Below are positions 23,439-33,537 of a stretch of DNA of 64,000 nucleotides, piece after piece (positions within the stretch are counted from its first letter, which is position 1; every line of letters begins with the position of its first letter). The position numbers and the translations under genes are program-made. The notes below the pieces were generated by a model, which did not search any database, was not told the DNA's origin, and was given only the letters and a program-made list of their open reading frames with translations. The DNA comes from Diatrype stigma (lineage: Eukaryota; Ascomycota; Sordariomycetes; Xylariales; Diatrypaceae): the NCBI GenBank assembly GCA_022225965.2, contig JAKJXP020000076.1:124001-188000 (forward strand), given 5' to 3'.

Positions 23439-25766
23439 ATGCACTGGTCCCCTCCCGCCGTCGAGAGAGGAACGACGGCCACAGGGGAAGAATCGCTGTC
23501 CCTGATGGAAGGCGGCAGTGACCTAGATGCCCACCACCGCAGATCCAGTTCGTTCGAGGAGGAGGAAGATGAGAAGGACGTGAAAATGCACCGACGACGG
23601 AGGGGATGGAGCGGGGTGCTCAGTGAGTGGCGAGCGCAGCTATCGAGGGCCGTCCTCCCGTCAGCACCGCTGCCGTACACGCAGCACCCAGAATCGTTCT
23701 GGCGCCGCCTGAGGGCCTATATCCAAGCCGTGCTCTTCTTCCTACTTCCATCCTTCCTGGTCGAAGCACAACCACCATCACCACAACAGCAGCACGGGGG
23801 TGGCAGCGGCAGTGACGGCCGGACGAAATCAGCGTTACCGCCGCTCAGCCCGACGGCTTATTTCGACGGCCTGCGCGGCGTCGCCGCCCTGATCGTCTAC
23901 GTCTTCCACTTCGGGTACAACTGGTACCCGTCGCTGCGGGACGGGTACGGGGCCCCCGGCAGCAGGGACTCGTTCTGGCAGCTGCCGATCGTGCGGGTGC
24001 TGCACTCGGGCCGCAGCAGCGTCACCATCTTCTTCGTGCTGTCGGGCTACGTGGTGACGGCCAAGACGGTGTCCCTGCTCCACCCCAAAAACAAGCACCA
24101 ACCGCAACAGCAGCAGCAGCAGCAGGTGCTGCACTCGCTCTCGGGCGCGCTGTTCCGCCGCCCCTTCCGCCTGTACCTGCCGATCGCGGTGTCGACGCTC
24201 CTGATCCTGGTGCTGGTGCGGCTCGGGGCCTTCCCGGGCCACAACAGCTACGGGGCGCCGCCGGCGGCGGCGACGTGGGGCGAGCAGCTGGCCCACTGGT
24301 GGCAGCACATGGGCTTCCTCGTCAGCCCGTTCCGGCCCATCGACGGCCGCATCGGGCTCTACAGCCCGCCCTACGACGGCCACCTCTGGACCATCCCCAT
24401 CGAGTTCAAGGGCTCCCTGACCGTCTTCGCCCTCATCCTCGCCCTGGCGCGCGTGCGGTGCTGGCTGCGCCTCGCCGGCGTCGCCGGCGCCGCCGCCTGG
24501 CTCGTCCAGCGCGGCGACGCCGACGGCGCCCTGTTCTGCGCCGGCCTGCTGCTCGCCGAGATCGCCCTCATCGTGCCGCCGTGGGCCCTCGCGTCGGCGG
24601 CGCGCCCGGTACCAACATCATCAACTTTACCGTCGAACTCGGCGGATCTGCTGCCATCGTCGTCATCATCAGAGCCCTCAGATCCACTGCACTACCAGGA
24701 AAGAATAGGAGGAGGAAGAGGAGGAAGCGGAAGAGCGTTTCGAGGTATCAGCAGGAGGACACTAGGACACGTATGGACCATCGCTCTGTTCGTCCTGGCC
24801 CTGCACCTCCTCAGCTACCCGGAGACCAAGGGCTTCTCGACCCCGGGGTACCGGTCCTTCTCCCGCCACGTCCCGGCCTTCTACGCCGTCGGCGAGGAGC
24901 GCTGCCAGCAGTTCTCGATCTCCGTCGGCGCCGTGCTGTTCCTCATCGCGCTCATGTACTCGCCGCCCGTCCGCCGCGTTCCGGGGGCGGCCCGTCTCGC
25001 CGCCGTCTCTGCCGCCGTCAGGCGGAGCGCCTGGGCCGCGGTGCAAAACCTTTTCTACAGCTGCTTCTCCTTCTTGTTCCTCTCTTCGTCTGCCTCTTCT
25101 AACTACTCTTCACTTTCACCTTCACCTTCGCCTTCCCCATCATCGTCATCATCGTCGTCCACGCGGCGGGGAGAGGAAGCCGACGGTGCCGTCGACATCG
25201 ACCTTGACAACATCCACATCAGCAGCTCCGAAACGAACCAACAGCACCCGCCATCGCCGCCACGCGAAGAGCCCCTCCTCCAGCGCCCCTTCACCACGAC
25301 CTTCTCCCAGTACCTCGGCCGGATCTCGTACGCGCTGTACCTGGCGCACGGGACGGTGAACGCGGCGGTGGGCGAGCGGTGGCTGCAGCGGGCGTCGGCG
25401 GCGTGGGCGCACGACCACCGGCTGGCGACGGCGCTCCTGCACGTCTACGCGGGCGCGGGGACGTACTCGGAGGCGGGCGACACGGTGCGCGTCGACGACC
25501 TCGTGCTCGACCTCGGCGCGCTGCGCCCGGACCTGGACTCGGGCCGGGACGGCGAGGCCGTCTACGAAGGGGCGCTGGCCCGCGCCCGCCTCCGCTACGC
25601 CGCCCAGGCCCTGTGCGCCCTCGTCGTCAACACCCTCGTGCTGCTGTGGGCCAGCGACGTCTTCTGGCGCGCCGTGGACGCGCGCGCCGTGCGCGCCACG
25701 CGCAGGCTGTGGGTGTGGGCTTCGAAGCCGACTTCTTCTTCTTCTTCTTCTGCTTCTGCTGCATGA
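23439..25766 (+). CDS. Acyltransferase-3 family integral membrane protein
   Basis: Membrane-bound O-/N-acyltransferase-type protein (acyltransferase 3 family). The donor and acceptor are unknown. It is a single exon of 775 residues from the first true ATG at 23439. An acidic, basic and Ser-rich N-terminus is followed by a first hydrophobic segment near 95-110. The family hallmark AYFDGLRGVAALIVYVFH is at about 141-157 (His157), then a run of transmembrane segments with SSVTIFFVLSGYV and WTIPIEFKGS. Two low-complexity loops interrupt the membrane core: a Ser/Gly/Arg stretch coded around 24600-24765 and a Ser-rich stretch around 25080-25165. A CAG run near 24108-24126 codes Gln repeats. Third-position GC is very high except in the loops. 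The gene ends with a Ser-rich tail. Confidence 0.85.
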   Translation: MHWSPPAVERGTTATGEESLSLMEGGSDLDAHHRRSSSFEEEEDEKDVKMHRRRRGWSGVLSEWRAQLSRAVLPSAPLPYTQHPESFWRRLRAYIQAVLFFLLPSFLVEAQPPSPQQQHGGGSGSDGRTKSALPPLSPTAYFDGLRGVAALIVYVFHFGYNWYPSLRDGYGAPGSRDSFWQLPIVRVLHSGRSSVTIFFVLSGYVVTAKTVSLLHPKNKHQPQQQQQQQVLHSLSGALFRRPFRLYLPIAVSTLLILVLVRLGAFPGHNSYGAPPAAATWGEQLAHWWQHMGFLVSPFRPIDGRIGLYSPPYDGHLWTIPIEFKGSLTVFALILALARVRCWLRLAGVAGAAAWLVQRGDADGALFCAGLLLAEIALIVPPWALASAARPVPTSSTLPSNSADLLPSSSSSEPSDPLHYQERIGGGRGGSGRAFRGISRRTLGHVWTIALFVLALHLLSYPETKGFSTPGYRSFSRHVPAFYAVGEERCQQFSISVGAVLFLIALMYSPPVRRVPGAARLAAVSAAVRRSAWAAVQNLFYSCFSFLFLSSSASSNYSSLSPSPSPSPSSSSSSSTRRGEEADGAVDIDLDNIHISSSETNQQHPPSPPREEPLLQRPFTTTFSQYLGRISYALYLAHGTVNAAVGERWLQRASAAWAHDHRLATALLHVYAGAGTYSEAGDTVRVDDLVLDLGALRPDLDSGRDGEAVYEGALARARLRYAAQALCALVVNTLVLLWASDVFWRAVDARAVRATRRLWVWASKPTSSSSSSASAA

Positions 25767-27426
25767 AGGATGGATCCTCGGGGATGAAGTTGGGCGACAC
25801 TTAGGGACTAAGGATAGGGCTAGGGCTGAGGCAGAGTAGGTAGAGTACGGGTGTATGCGGGTGTCTATGAGAAGGGAAACTTCTGGGTAGTTCGAGGCTC
25901 AAAACCTTGGGAGTCTCATCTGATAGATTGCTTATGTGCTTTTGAAAATTCATACCTTGGGAATATCGGAATAAGATGGGTCGAGGCCAAATAGGTTTAG
26001 GGAACGTTACCATTTCATGGCCAGTTTATAAATTCGAAGCCATTACTGTTGCTACCATGAGTTCAGGAATGAGAGAAAGTCCATGGAATAGGCAATGCAA
26101 GATAGTGCCACGAAAAGCCCCAGGGCCTTTCAACATGGTAGTGTGTTAACTTGTCCACATTGTAGTAGTATTGGTTGATAGGCTTTCAATCACAGGGGGC
26201 AAGTTTACAAGGTGCCGCAGAGTGGTTAGTGACAATATTTGATTGGGTAGTAGTTCTTTATATCATGTCCGTAACTTGGGCTGTTTCTTCAGTGATGATA
26301 TCGGATGCTCAACTTTACCCTTGTGTCGGCAAGGGCCAATAACATGTATCTTCGGAATTCATCGAGCAAGTCTGGAGTACCCGACTATGGTTGTAGTCAA
26401 CATTCCTATTCCGCTCAAACCGACGAGTAGAGGAGAAAGGCAATTTGAGGGAAGGCATCAGCTAAGCCTAATAATACAACTTCGTAGTAAGCACTCGCAC
26501 GGGCAACGAACATAGAATGACAACTAGTTAAGGTACATTTCTAACCATGGTTGTTCCCCTATCTGAGTACGGGACCCAGGTATCTGACTATGGCGTCAGG
26601 GGATTGGACTATAACAATGTGTCGGCTAGCGACTACTAATCAATCTGAAGTTATACGCAGACCAATGTAGAACCAGGCTGCCTTTACGAATTAGTTCCTA
26701 TATAAGCAACCCGCTTCTTGGCCCCGTGTCATATAGATGCGATTGTGGCACCCTGCCCGAATGGCTGTCGAATCGGGCGACCCTTGATCAGGATTTGTTT
26801 CAGGCGGACCGTGGCGGCGGGTAACTAGGCGAATTCGGATGAGGCTCTTCTGGGCTCTTCTCAGTTCTGGGCTGTAGATTAAGGATCGCCGCGGGAAGCG
26901 GTGGATTTGTGGACTCACGATGCTTCTAAAACGACCGCTAGCCATATTTCCACCAATAAGCACCGTCGCCGGTTTTAGGTTATGGAGCTGCCCACCCCCT
27001 GACAGGAAACATCGAGAAACGAACGATGCAAGATCGTGTCTCCATTGTCTATTATCTGGACTATGTAGGCTAGTACCTGGGACTACGGGGGTGAGCCGGC
27101 GATGGGCATGGTATTGGTAGCCTCGGCCGAGGTGCTGAATAGAGACGAGATACCATCCAGTCTACCAGTTGGCGTCCCCCGGAGCAGGGCGATATATAAG
27201 GGCATAGCCCCTCGTAGCAGTTCACGATCTGCTTTTCCTTTGCCATCCAGCAACCGTGTTTCCCGTCTTTCACCCCGTCCCATTCCGTTCATTTTCTACC
27301 ACGTCGCCTTCACTGAGTGAAGCTAGAGACATTCTTTACTACCAACCTTGGTCCTTCATTTCGTCTTACAGAGCTAGCCTCCTTCGCACTACCTACCTCT
27401 CCATCCTCCAAAGATAACCCATCACG
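25767..27426. other. Intergenic upstream of the AA9 gene
   Basis: Holds the acyltransferase 3' flank and the AA9 promoter and leader. I see no gene. The TATA box at 27193 is the clearest signal. Confidence 0.5.
27193..27200 (+). promoter_or_regulatory. TATA box of the AA9 gene
   Basis: TATATAAG lies about 230 bp before the ATG and is followed by a pyrimidine-rich leader. Strong TATA boxes are common in inducible secreted-enzyme genes of filamentous fungi. I infer its role from position and sequence. Confidence 0.5.
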
Positions 27427-28461
27427 ATGTCTTTCCGCACTACTCTCGCTCTCACTGGCGCTTTCGCCTCGGCCGTCATGGCCCATGGTCGCATCGAGGG
27501 CATCTCGATCGACGGCACTTACCAGTCCACCTTCCTGGGACAGTACTACTACGAGAACCAGAACACCGGTTCCTTCCCCGACAATGCCGGCTGGTACGCC
27601 GAAGACACGGACAACGGCTTCGTCTCGCCGGATTCCTACGGAGCGGCGGATATCATCTGCCACAAGGCCGCCAAGCCCGGCGCCATCGCCGCCAAGGCGT
27701 CCCCCGGCAGCACCATCAGCTTCCACTGGAACCAGGACTGGCCCGAATCCCACATGGGCCCCCTACTGACGTACGTCGCCGAGTACACCGGCGCCAGCTC
27801 CGACATCGACAAGACGGCGCTCAAGTGGGTCAAGATCGACGAGTCCGGCTACGACGCGGCCACCTCGACGTTCGCGTCGCCCGCCTTCATCGCCAACAAC
27901 GCCACATGGGACACCGTCGTGCCCTCGAACCTGAAGGCGGGCTCGTACGTGTTCCGGCACGAGATCATCGCCCTGCACGGCGCCGGGTCGGAGAACGGCG
28001 CCCAGAACTACCCCCAGTGCTTCAACATCGACATCGACGGCTCCGGCACCGAGCTTCCCGAGGGCACCCTCGGCACCGCGCTGTACACCCCGACCGACCC
28101 CGGCATCCTCTTCAACCCGTACCAGGCGTTCACCTCGTACGAGATCCCCGGCCCGGCCCTCATGGCTGGCGCCGGCTCCGGCAGCACCAGCAGCGCTACT
28201 CCCAGCTCGACTGCTACCGCCGCTGCTTCCTCCACTGCCGCTGCCGCTACTACTACTTCTTCTTCCGTTGCGACCACCACTGCCCCCGTTGCCGCCGAGG
28301 CCACCCCGACATCCTCGTCCGCCCCGTCCACCGGCAGCGACAGCAGCAGCCTGCCCGAAACATTTACCATCGATCAGTTCATCACCTGGCTGCAGGGCGC
28401 CACGGGCGGCTCCGTCACCCGTCGCCACGCCCGCGAGATGCTCCGTCGTTTCCAAATCTAG
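27427..28461 (+). CDS. AA9 lytic polysaccharide monooxygenase
   Basis: Secreted copper enzyme that oxidatively cleaves cellulose or related beta-1,4-glucans. Single exon, 344 residues. The signal peptide (1-19) ends at Ala19, so the mature protein starts with the copper-binding His20 (HGRIEG). The second histidine-brace residue is His109 (ESHMGPLL) and the axial tyrosine is Tyr195. The second-sphere pair His184 and Gln193 keeps the exact family spacing (9 and 2 residues). Cys78 and Cys198 can form the usual disulfide. After residue ~255 comes a Ser/Thr/Ala linker and then a short tail (FTIDQFITWLQ ... RRHAREMLRRF) in place of a CBM1. Such tails occur in other AA9 proteins and their role is unclear. 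Regioselectivity cannot be read from sequence alone. Confidence 0.95.
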   Translation: MSFRTTLALTGAFASAVMAHGRIEGISIDGTYQSTFLGQYYYENQNTGSFPDNAGWYAEDTDNGFVSPDSYGAADIICHKAAKPGAIAAKASPGSTISFHWNQDWPESHMGPLLTYVAEYTGASSDIDKTALKWVKIDESGYDAATSTFASPAFIANNATWDTVVPSNLKAGSYVFRHEIIALHGAGSENGAQNYPQCFNIDIDGSGTELPEGTLGTALYTPTDPGILFNPYQAFTSYEIPGPALMAGAGSGSTSSATPSSTATAAASSTAAAATTTSSSVATTTAPVAAEATPTSSSAPSTGSDSSSLPETFTIDQFITWLQGATGGSVTRRHAREMLRRFQI

Positions 28462-29943
28462 GCTTCAATCACTTGAACCTAGCCCGGACGGATTCTTCTC
28501 TGTTCGGTTCGGATCCTGCCTGTCCCTTGATATGAGGCCGAACTTGGCTTGAATACTGGGAAGGCACCTTCATCAGCGTCATCATCATCACCACCACCAT
28601 TCTTCTTAGGCCCGATTCGGGGGCATTATACCTTTGCTTTTCTTGATGTATATATATTTTTGAGCATTGTATTATATAATGAAGCCAACGTGGCCTTGAC
28701 CACCATTCATGCTGTGTCCCTCACGTCCGTGTCCGGAAAATTCGTAGGGCTGCCAACTGTGACTTTGAGACCTAGTTATATCGTAATAGTAGAGCATTGC
28801 TAGTACTTTGAAGCCATCATTCCAGTATTTATCTACACGACTGCGAATTCACTACACTTCCAGGAATCTTGGGATTGGCTGGTTCCAGCCAAGAGGGCTT
28901 GTAGGAAGTGTGGTTGGTTCGATTGTGTGGATAAAGCCCGCTATGCAGCAGCATAGCTACTGCACCGTCCACCGACACGAGGCCTGAGGGATGAGGCAAC
29001 GAACATGTTTCTTGATCTCTTTCAGAAGTTCTCTCTTCACTGCTTTTTTAGCCCCAGCGAGGAGGACTTCAGTATCCACACCGCCCACGGAAGCGAGGCC
29101 TAAGAAATAAGGCAACGAACAGGTTCCTTGATCTCTTTCAGAAGTTCTCTCTTCACTGCTTTTTTAGCTCCAGCGAAGAGGACCTCAGTACCCACACAGA
29201 TCCTGGCCGACACGTTTTGCGATCCTGCGCCTCCCTCATCACCTACCAACCGCATAAGATGTTGGCCAGTAATCTGCCACACTGCCCACGAAGACGATGC
29301 CTGAGGGATCCGGCAACGAACAGGTTCCTTAATCTCTTTCAGAAGTTCATTTCACTGCTTTTTTAGCCCCAGCAGAGGGGAGTTCAGTACCCACTTACTA
29401 CCTGCTATCCTGTAGGACTAGAGAAGCAGTGAAACCAATGCATGACCTATGGCATGAGCTGTGCATATATATCCAGCCCAAACATGAGTACATATCAAAA
29501 TGCGAAACTCCAAACATGTTCATTCGGGCTTATTTCAAACGTTTCTATAAGACTTCATATTTGCGAAGAAACGGGGCTAGCGGCAACGTCTACACAGCAG
29601 TTACGCACCCTACTGTTGGATCGTGGGATGATGCTCACGATCTCGGAACCTAGCCACATAGCGACGACAGTTCACAGCCTAAACGTCACAGCAAAAGTCA
29701 TTTTGAACCCATGCATTGACACAAATTTATGTAGAGAAGGACGAGGGCCTGCGAGTAGCAGAGTCGATAGTTATATATTTAATATCCAATGCTGTTATCC
29801 ATACCATGTTGACGATCACGACTACGCCCACCCCTTTCGTGACATTGCGACTTTGGTCGCGCATAGCCTCGAAATTTGTGATGCTGCTACTGGGCGCCCA
29901 GTTCATTATTTGCTATAGGTAGCCCCGCCGATCCACTCGTTGC
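28462..29943. other. Intergenic between AA9 and MFS genes (convergent)
   Basis: The AA9 3' flank and the MFS 3' flank meet here. The main content is the three-copy repeat at 28964-29394. A 158-codon frame at 29442-29918 resembles nothing I know and I do not call it. Confidence 0.5.
28964..29394. repeat. Three imperfect direct copies of a ~115-bp unit
   Basis: Copies lie at about 28964-29079, 29080-29196 and 29281-29394. The first two are adjacent; the third follows an unrelated 84-bp spacer. Each copy holds GGCAACGAACA(G/T)GTT, then ATCTCTTTCAGAAGTTC, then CACTGCTTTTTTAGC(C/T)CCAGC, and ends near CAGTA(T/C)CCAC. Copies differ by scattered substitutions and one short deletion in copy 3. No open frame spans the array. 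Confidence 0.9.
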
Positions 29944-32449
29944 TCATACCTCCGCCGTCGTCTTCTTCTCCGACACGCGCTCGACAGTCGCCTCGACCTT
30001 CTCCGTCATCAGGTCCCTGACGCCCTTCAGGAGCGCGACAGCCGCCACAGCCAGCACGACGAACGGGATGACGCTCGCCCAGGCCAGCCTGTACGCGTGC
30101 GCGTACTCGTCCCTGCTCGCTTCCGCGGCCGCGGCCAGGACCTCGGGGGTCAGGGTCAGGGTCAGCGCGCCTGGAACGCTTCCACCCCCGGTCTCGAACA
30201 GCGTGCCGGCCTCGAGGGCCTCGAGGAGCGCCGGGACGGCGGCCTCGGGGAGCCCCGCGGAGACGGCGGCGGCGCCGACGGCCGGCGCGAGGTGCGCGCT
30301 CAGCCGCCCGTTGATGATGGCGTTCAGCACGGCGGACCCGAAGGCGCCGCCGATGGCGCGGGCCGAGAAGGCGAGGCCCGTCGCCGTCGAGAGGAAGGCG
30401 TGCGGCGCTGTGAACTGCACGCACGCTACGAGGAGCGTGAGGGGTCCCGATTGCCCGATTCCGGAGAGCACGTTGAGCACGATCTGCGCGACGTCCCAGG
30501 AGGGTTGGAGGGCGGCGTAGGAGATGCATCTGTAAAGGGGATAGCAAAGTAAGAAGGGGATAATCAGTTTAGTTGGGGGGACTTGGACTGGGCTGGATGG
30601 ACTGGAACTTACACGGCGAGGAAGACAGTGAATGTCACGAGCAGGGGCGTCTTGGGGTCCTTGTACCGGGTCGCGTACCAGGTGACGGGGACGGACACGG
30701 CCAGGACGGGGAGCTGGTAGCTCAGCTGGCGCACGGCGATGCTCCACGCGTCGGTCTCGAAGCCCAGGTTGAGCACGATCTGGGGCACGACCGAGTTGAC
30801 GGCGCTGTAGAAGATCCAGCCCTCGACGGCGAAGGCGAAGACCGAGTACGCGAAGTTGGCGTTGCGGTGGAAGAAGACGTGCGCCACGAGGCCATCCGAA
30901 CGGCCCTTCCATTCTGTATTGGTGGACAGGGGGGATTTGAAACCCCGGATTGGGTTAGAAAAGCAGAGGCAGATAGGCAGACAGGCAGAGAAGGAGTGTA
31001 AATATAGTCATGGTAGGGAGGTTTGAGGGGGACGTGCGGAACTCGGCAAAACAGGGGTACGACTCAGGCCAGAGAGTAAGGAACAGATAGATTAACAGTT
31101 TCTGTACGTACCGTAAAGCGCAAAGAGAACGAGAAGCGCGAGCCCCAGCGCCAAGGGCGCCGCGACGTGCGGATCGCCCCAGGCGTACGCGCCGCCGGCC
31201 CAGTCCAGGCTGAGCAGCACCAGGGTCGCGCTGCCGATGAACAGGACGCACCCGACGGGGTCGCAGGCCCAGACGTACTGCCCCAGCGACATGCTGGCGT
31301 ACCCGGCGGTGGTCCGCCTCTTCGGGGGCCAGTAGAAGCAGAAGATGCCGATCGCGGTGAGGGCGTGGAAGATCGCCTGGATCCAGAAGATGTACCGCCA
31401 CCCTCCCGAGCTCGTGTTCGTGACGGCGCCGGCGCCCAGGGACCCGATCCTAGGTAAGGAGTGTTATAAAAGCAGCGTAAAAGGGGGAAGGGGGGTTGGG
31501 GCGGGAAAGGGGGTCAAGTTAGGGGGAACAGAAGAAATAATAAAAAAGACTTACAACCCTCCTACGGCTCCACCCATGAAGTTGAAACCACTCGCGAGCG
31601 TTCGGTATTTCACTACAACATACATACGTATCATATCACATGCAGGGGTCAGCTGAGCGCACCATATCCGCACTCCAACAAAATCAACACTCTCAGGGGG
31701 TAGGCAGGCAGGCAGGTAGATGGTTCTGGATTTTTTTCCCCCCAACTCACGCGGCAGGATCTCGGGCGTGATAGCGTGCAGAATAGAGATAGTCGAGAGC
31801 GTAGCGCCGATGAGGACGCCGCCGCCGATGAGCACGGCCATGCTCCGGGCGGTGGCGGACATGACGGCCCCCGCGGTCGCGACGAGCGGGGGCGCGACGG
31901 CGAGCAGCTTGCGGTCGGTGACGTCGGAGAGGCGGCCGACGATGGGCGAGAGCACGCTCTGCATCAGCAGCGGGCCCTGGATGACCCAGCCGGCGAGCGG
32001 CGCGTCGCCCAGGTCGCGCGCGATGAAGGCGATGACGGAGCCGGCGGCCACGACGACGAAGACTTGGGCCATCACGCTGTTTTTATTTTTATTTTAGTTC
32101 GGAGACCAGAATGGGGTGAGCGTAGGTGTTCAATTAGGTAGCCTCTACTAACTAAATACTCAAGGAACGGTGGCCGGGGGCTCAACACTCACCCGAAGCA
32201 GCAGACGGATACAACGAGCTGGTTTAGTGATGTTGGTATGATTAGCTGCTATAATACTGCGCATCTAGACATGAACTGCCATGGGCATACCCAGGACCGC
32301 CAGCTCAGGCGAACGTGGTAGGCGTCCTGGACGGCCTCCTCTTCGATGGGGACGGCTATCGCAGCATCTCTCTGCTCCTCTCGAAGGGAGACGTGTCCCA
32401 CTTCGTCATCGACCGGTGGTGGAGCTTTCTTGTCGATTTCTTCCGCCAT
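29944..32449 (-). CDS. MFS exporter, 14-TM type (TRI12-like drug/toxin efflux)
   Basis: Plasma-membrane proton-driven exporter of the major facilitator superfamily; it resembles the fungal efflux group that includes TRI12-type pumps. Substrate unknown. Seven exons (32449-32291, 32218-32193, 32076-31751, 31612-31555, 31449-31112, 30913-30613, 30529-29944) give 597 residues, and every junction keeps phase. Exon 2 is only 26 nt. A hydrophilic N-terminus (MAEEIDKKAPPPVDDE) leads to TM1. The loop after TM2 has GRLSDVTDRK, matching the MFS G-x-L-[ST]-D-x-x-[DG]-R-[RK] signature. Later segments include SGFNFMGGAVGG, GGWRYIFWIQAIFH and the large C-terminal TM14 with a charged tail. No biosynthetic cluster surrounds it. 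Confidence 0.85.
32193..32218 (-). other. 26-nt micro-exon of the MFS exporter
   Basis: Bounded by ACCAG on its 5' side and GTGAGT on its 3' side. It codes LVVSVCCF and part of the next codon. Without it the exon-1 and exon-3 phases (0 and 2) would not meet, which supports its reality. Confidence 0.7.
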
Positions 32450-33537
32450 GTCTATCGGTATTATTTATGTTTCGAAGTGATGTGAGTGGGAGCTATAGTC
32501 GTCTTCTTCTAACTTCACGGAATGAAAGTACATATCGAAGCGAATGTCTATAATAGAACTTTGGGGGCCTTGATAGTTCATATTTGCCTTACCACCCTTA
32601 CTTATAACTACGTTTGGTACCTAGTAGCTATAAACCATCCTCAATTTCGAACCCGCTTATACCGTTTCTAGTAACATCCCCTAGGTTGATTTCCCCATGT
32701 TTGGCTCAGCTGCACCCCGCATAATCTACGACTCCAAAAGTTGGGGTACGGCAGTTCAGTTTGCGGAGACGCGATGCTTGATCACAGAATGTAGACACTG
32801 GCGGTGTGGGGAACGAGCGATGGTCTTTAGCAACAATGATATGCATGCGCTGGTCTTACATTAGAGCTGAATCACTGGGGTAGTGTGTTGGAAGTAGGTG
32901 TGTCAAAGCATGCATGATCTATTCGGAGCTCTGTTCCTGGGGGGATAGAACAGTGGCTAGGTAGGGGGGATGAAGAAACAGAATACTTCTCAGCCTACAG
33001 AAGTTATAAGGGAGGAAATGGCTCCTTATATAGTCGTCGAACCTTTCGCCGGTAGATCATCAATGGGGTCCAAGTGACCCCTATAGTCCCTACTACTATA
33101 TCACCCCGGACAGAACCCGGAAACGAAGTTGTGGACAGGTAAGATAATCTAAGCAAAGTACTATGAAACCTATAACAAATAGGTTAAAGCACTGTAGACC
33201 ATCGCCTTATGATCTGCTCATTTCAATCGATATATCAATCGCTAGTAAGTTAACAGCCTTTCAACGAGAGCATGTTCAATTGATTGGTTACCTCCTTGAA
33301 ACGATCAAACGTGAGTCGATTTGAGGACCTTGTAGAAGGGCAAGTATTTAGAAGCCGTCTTGACCACGTACTATAGTAGATAGGGGCCAGACCCCCATTG
33401 CAGAGCCGTCTCGCTTTTGGTCAATGACCAAATCGAGTTCTAATGATACAATACACCCTTCAAAAGGTACCAGATAGCAAAGCACATCGTATATACCACC
33501 CACCACATGCTCATGCCCAAGCTGATTGACCTAAATC
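32450..33537. other. Intergenic between MFS and DNA ligase genes
   Basis: Upstream of the MFS gene and downstream of CDC9, both on the minus strand. No open frame above about 90 codons and no recognisable element. Confidence 0.55.

Noticed and set aside
24275..25102. 275-codon + frame inside the acyltransferase
   Set aside because: Shadow of the GC-rich acyltransferase in another frame, rich in Arg and Pro and without recognisable motifs.
27763..28535. Overlapping 230-236-codon frames on both strands of the AA9 gene
   Set aside because: Composition artefacts of a GC3-rich gene. The AA9 frame has a signal peptide and all catalytic residues.
29442..29918. 158-codon + frame between the AA9 and MFS genes
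   Set aside because: No family resemblance; overlaps another frame of similar length on the same strand.
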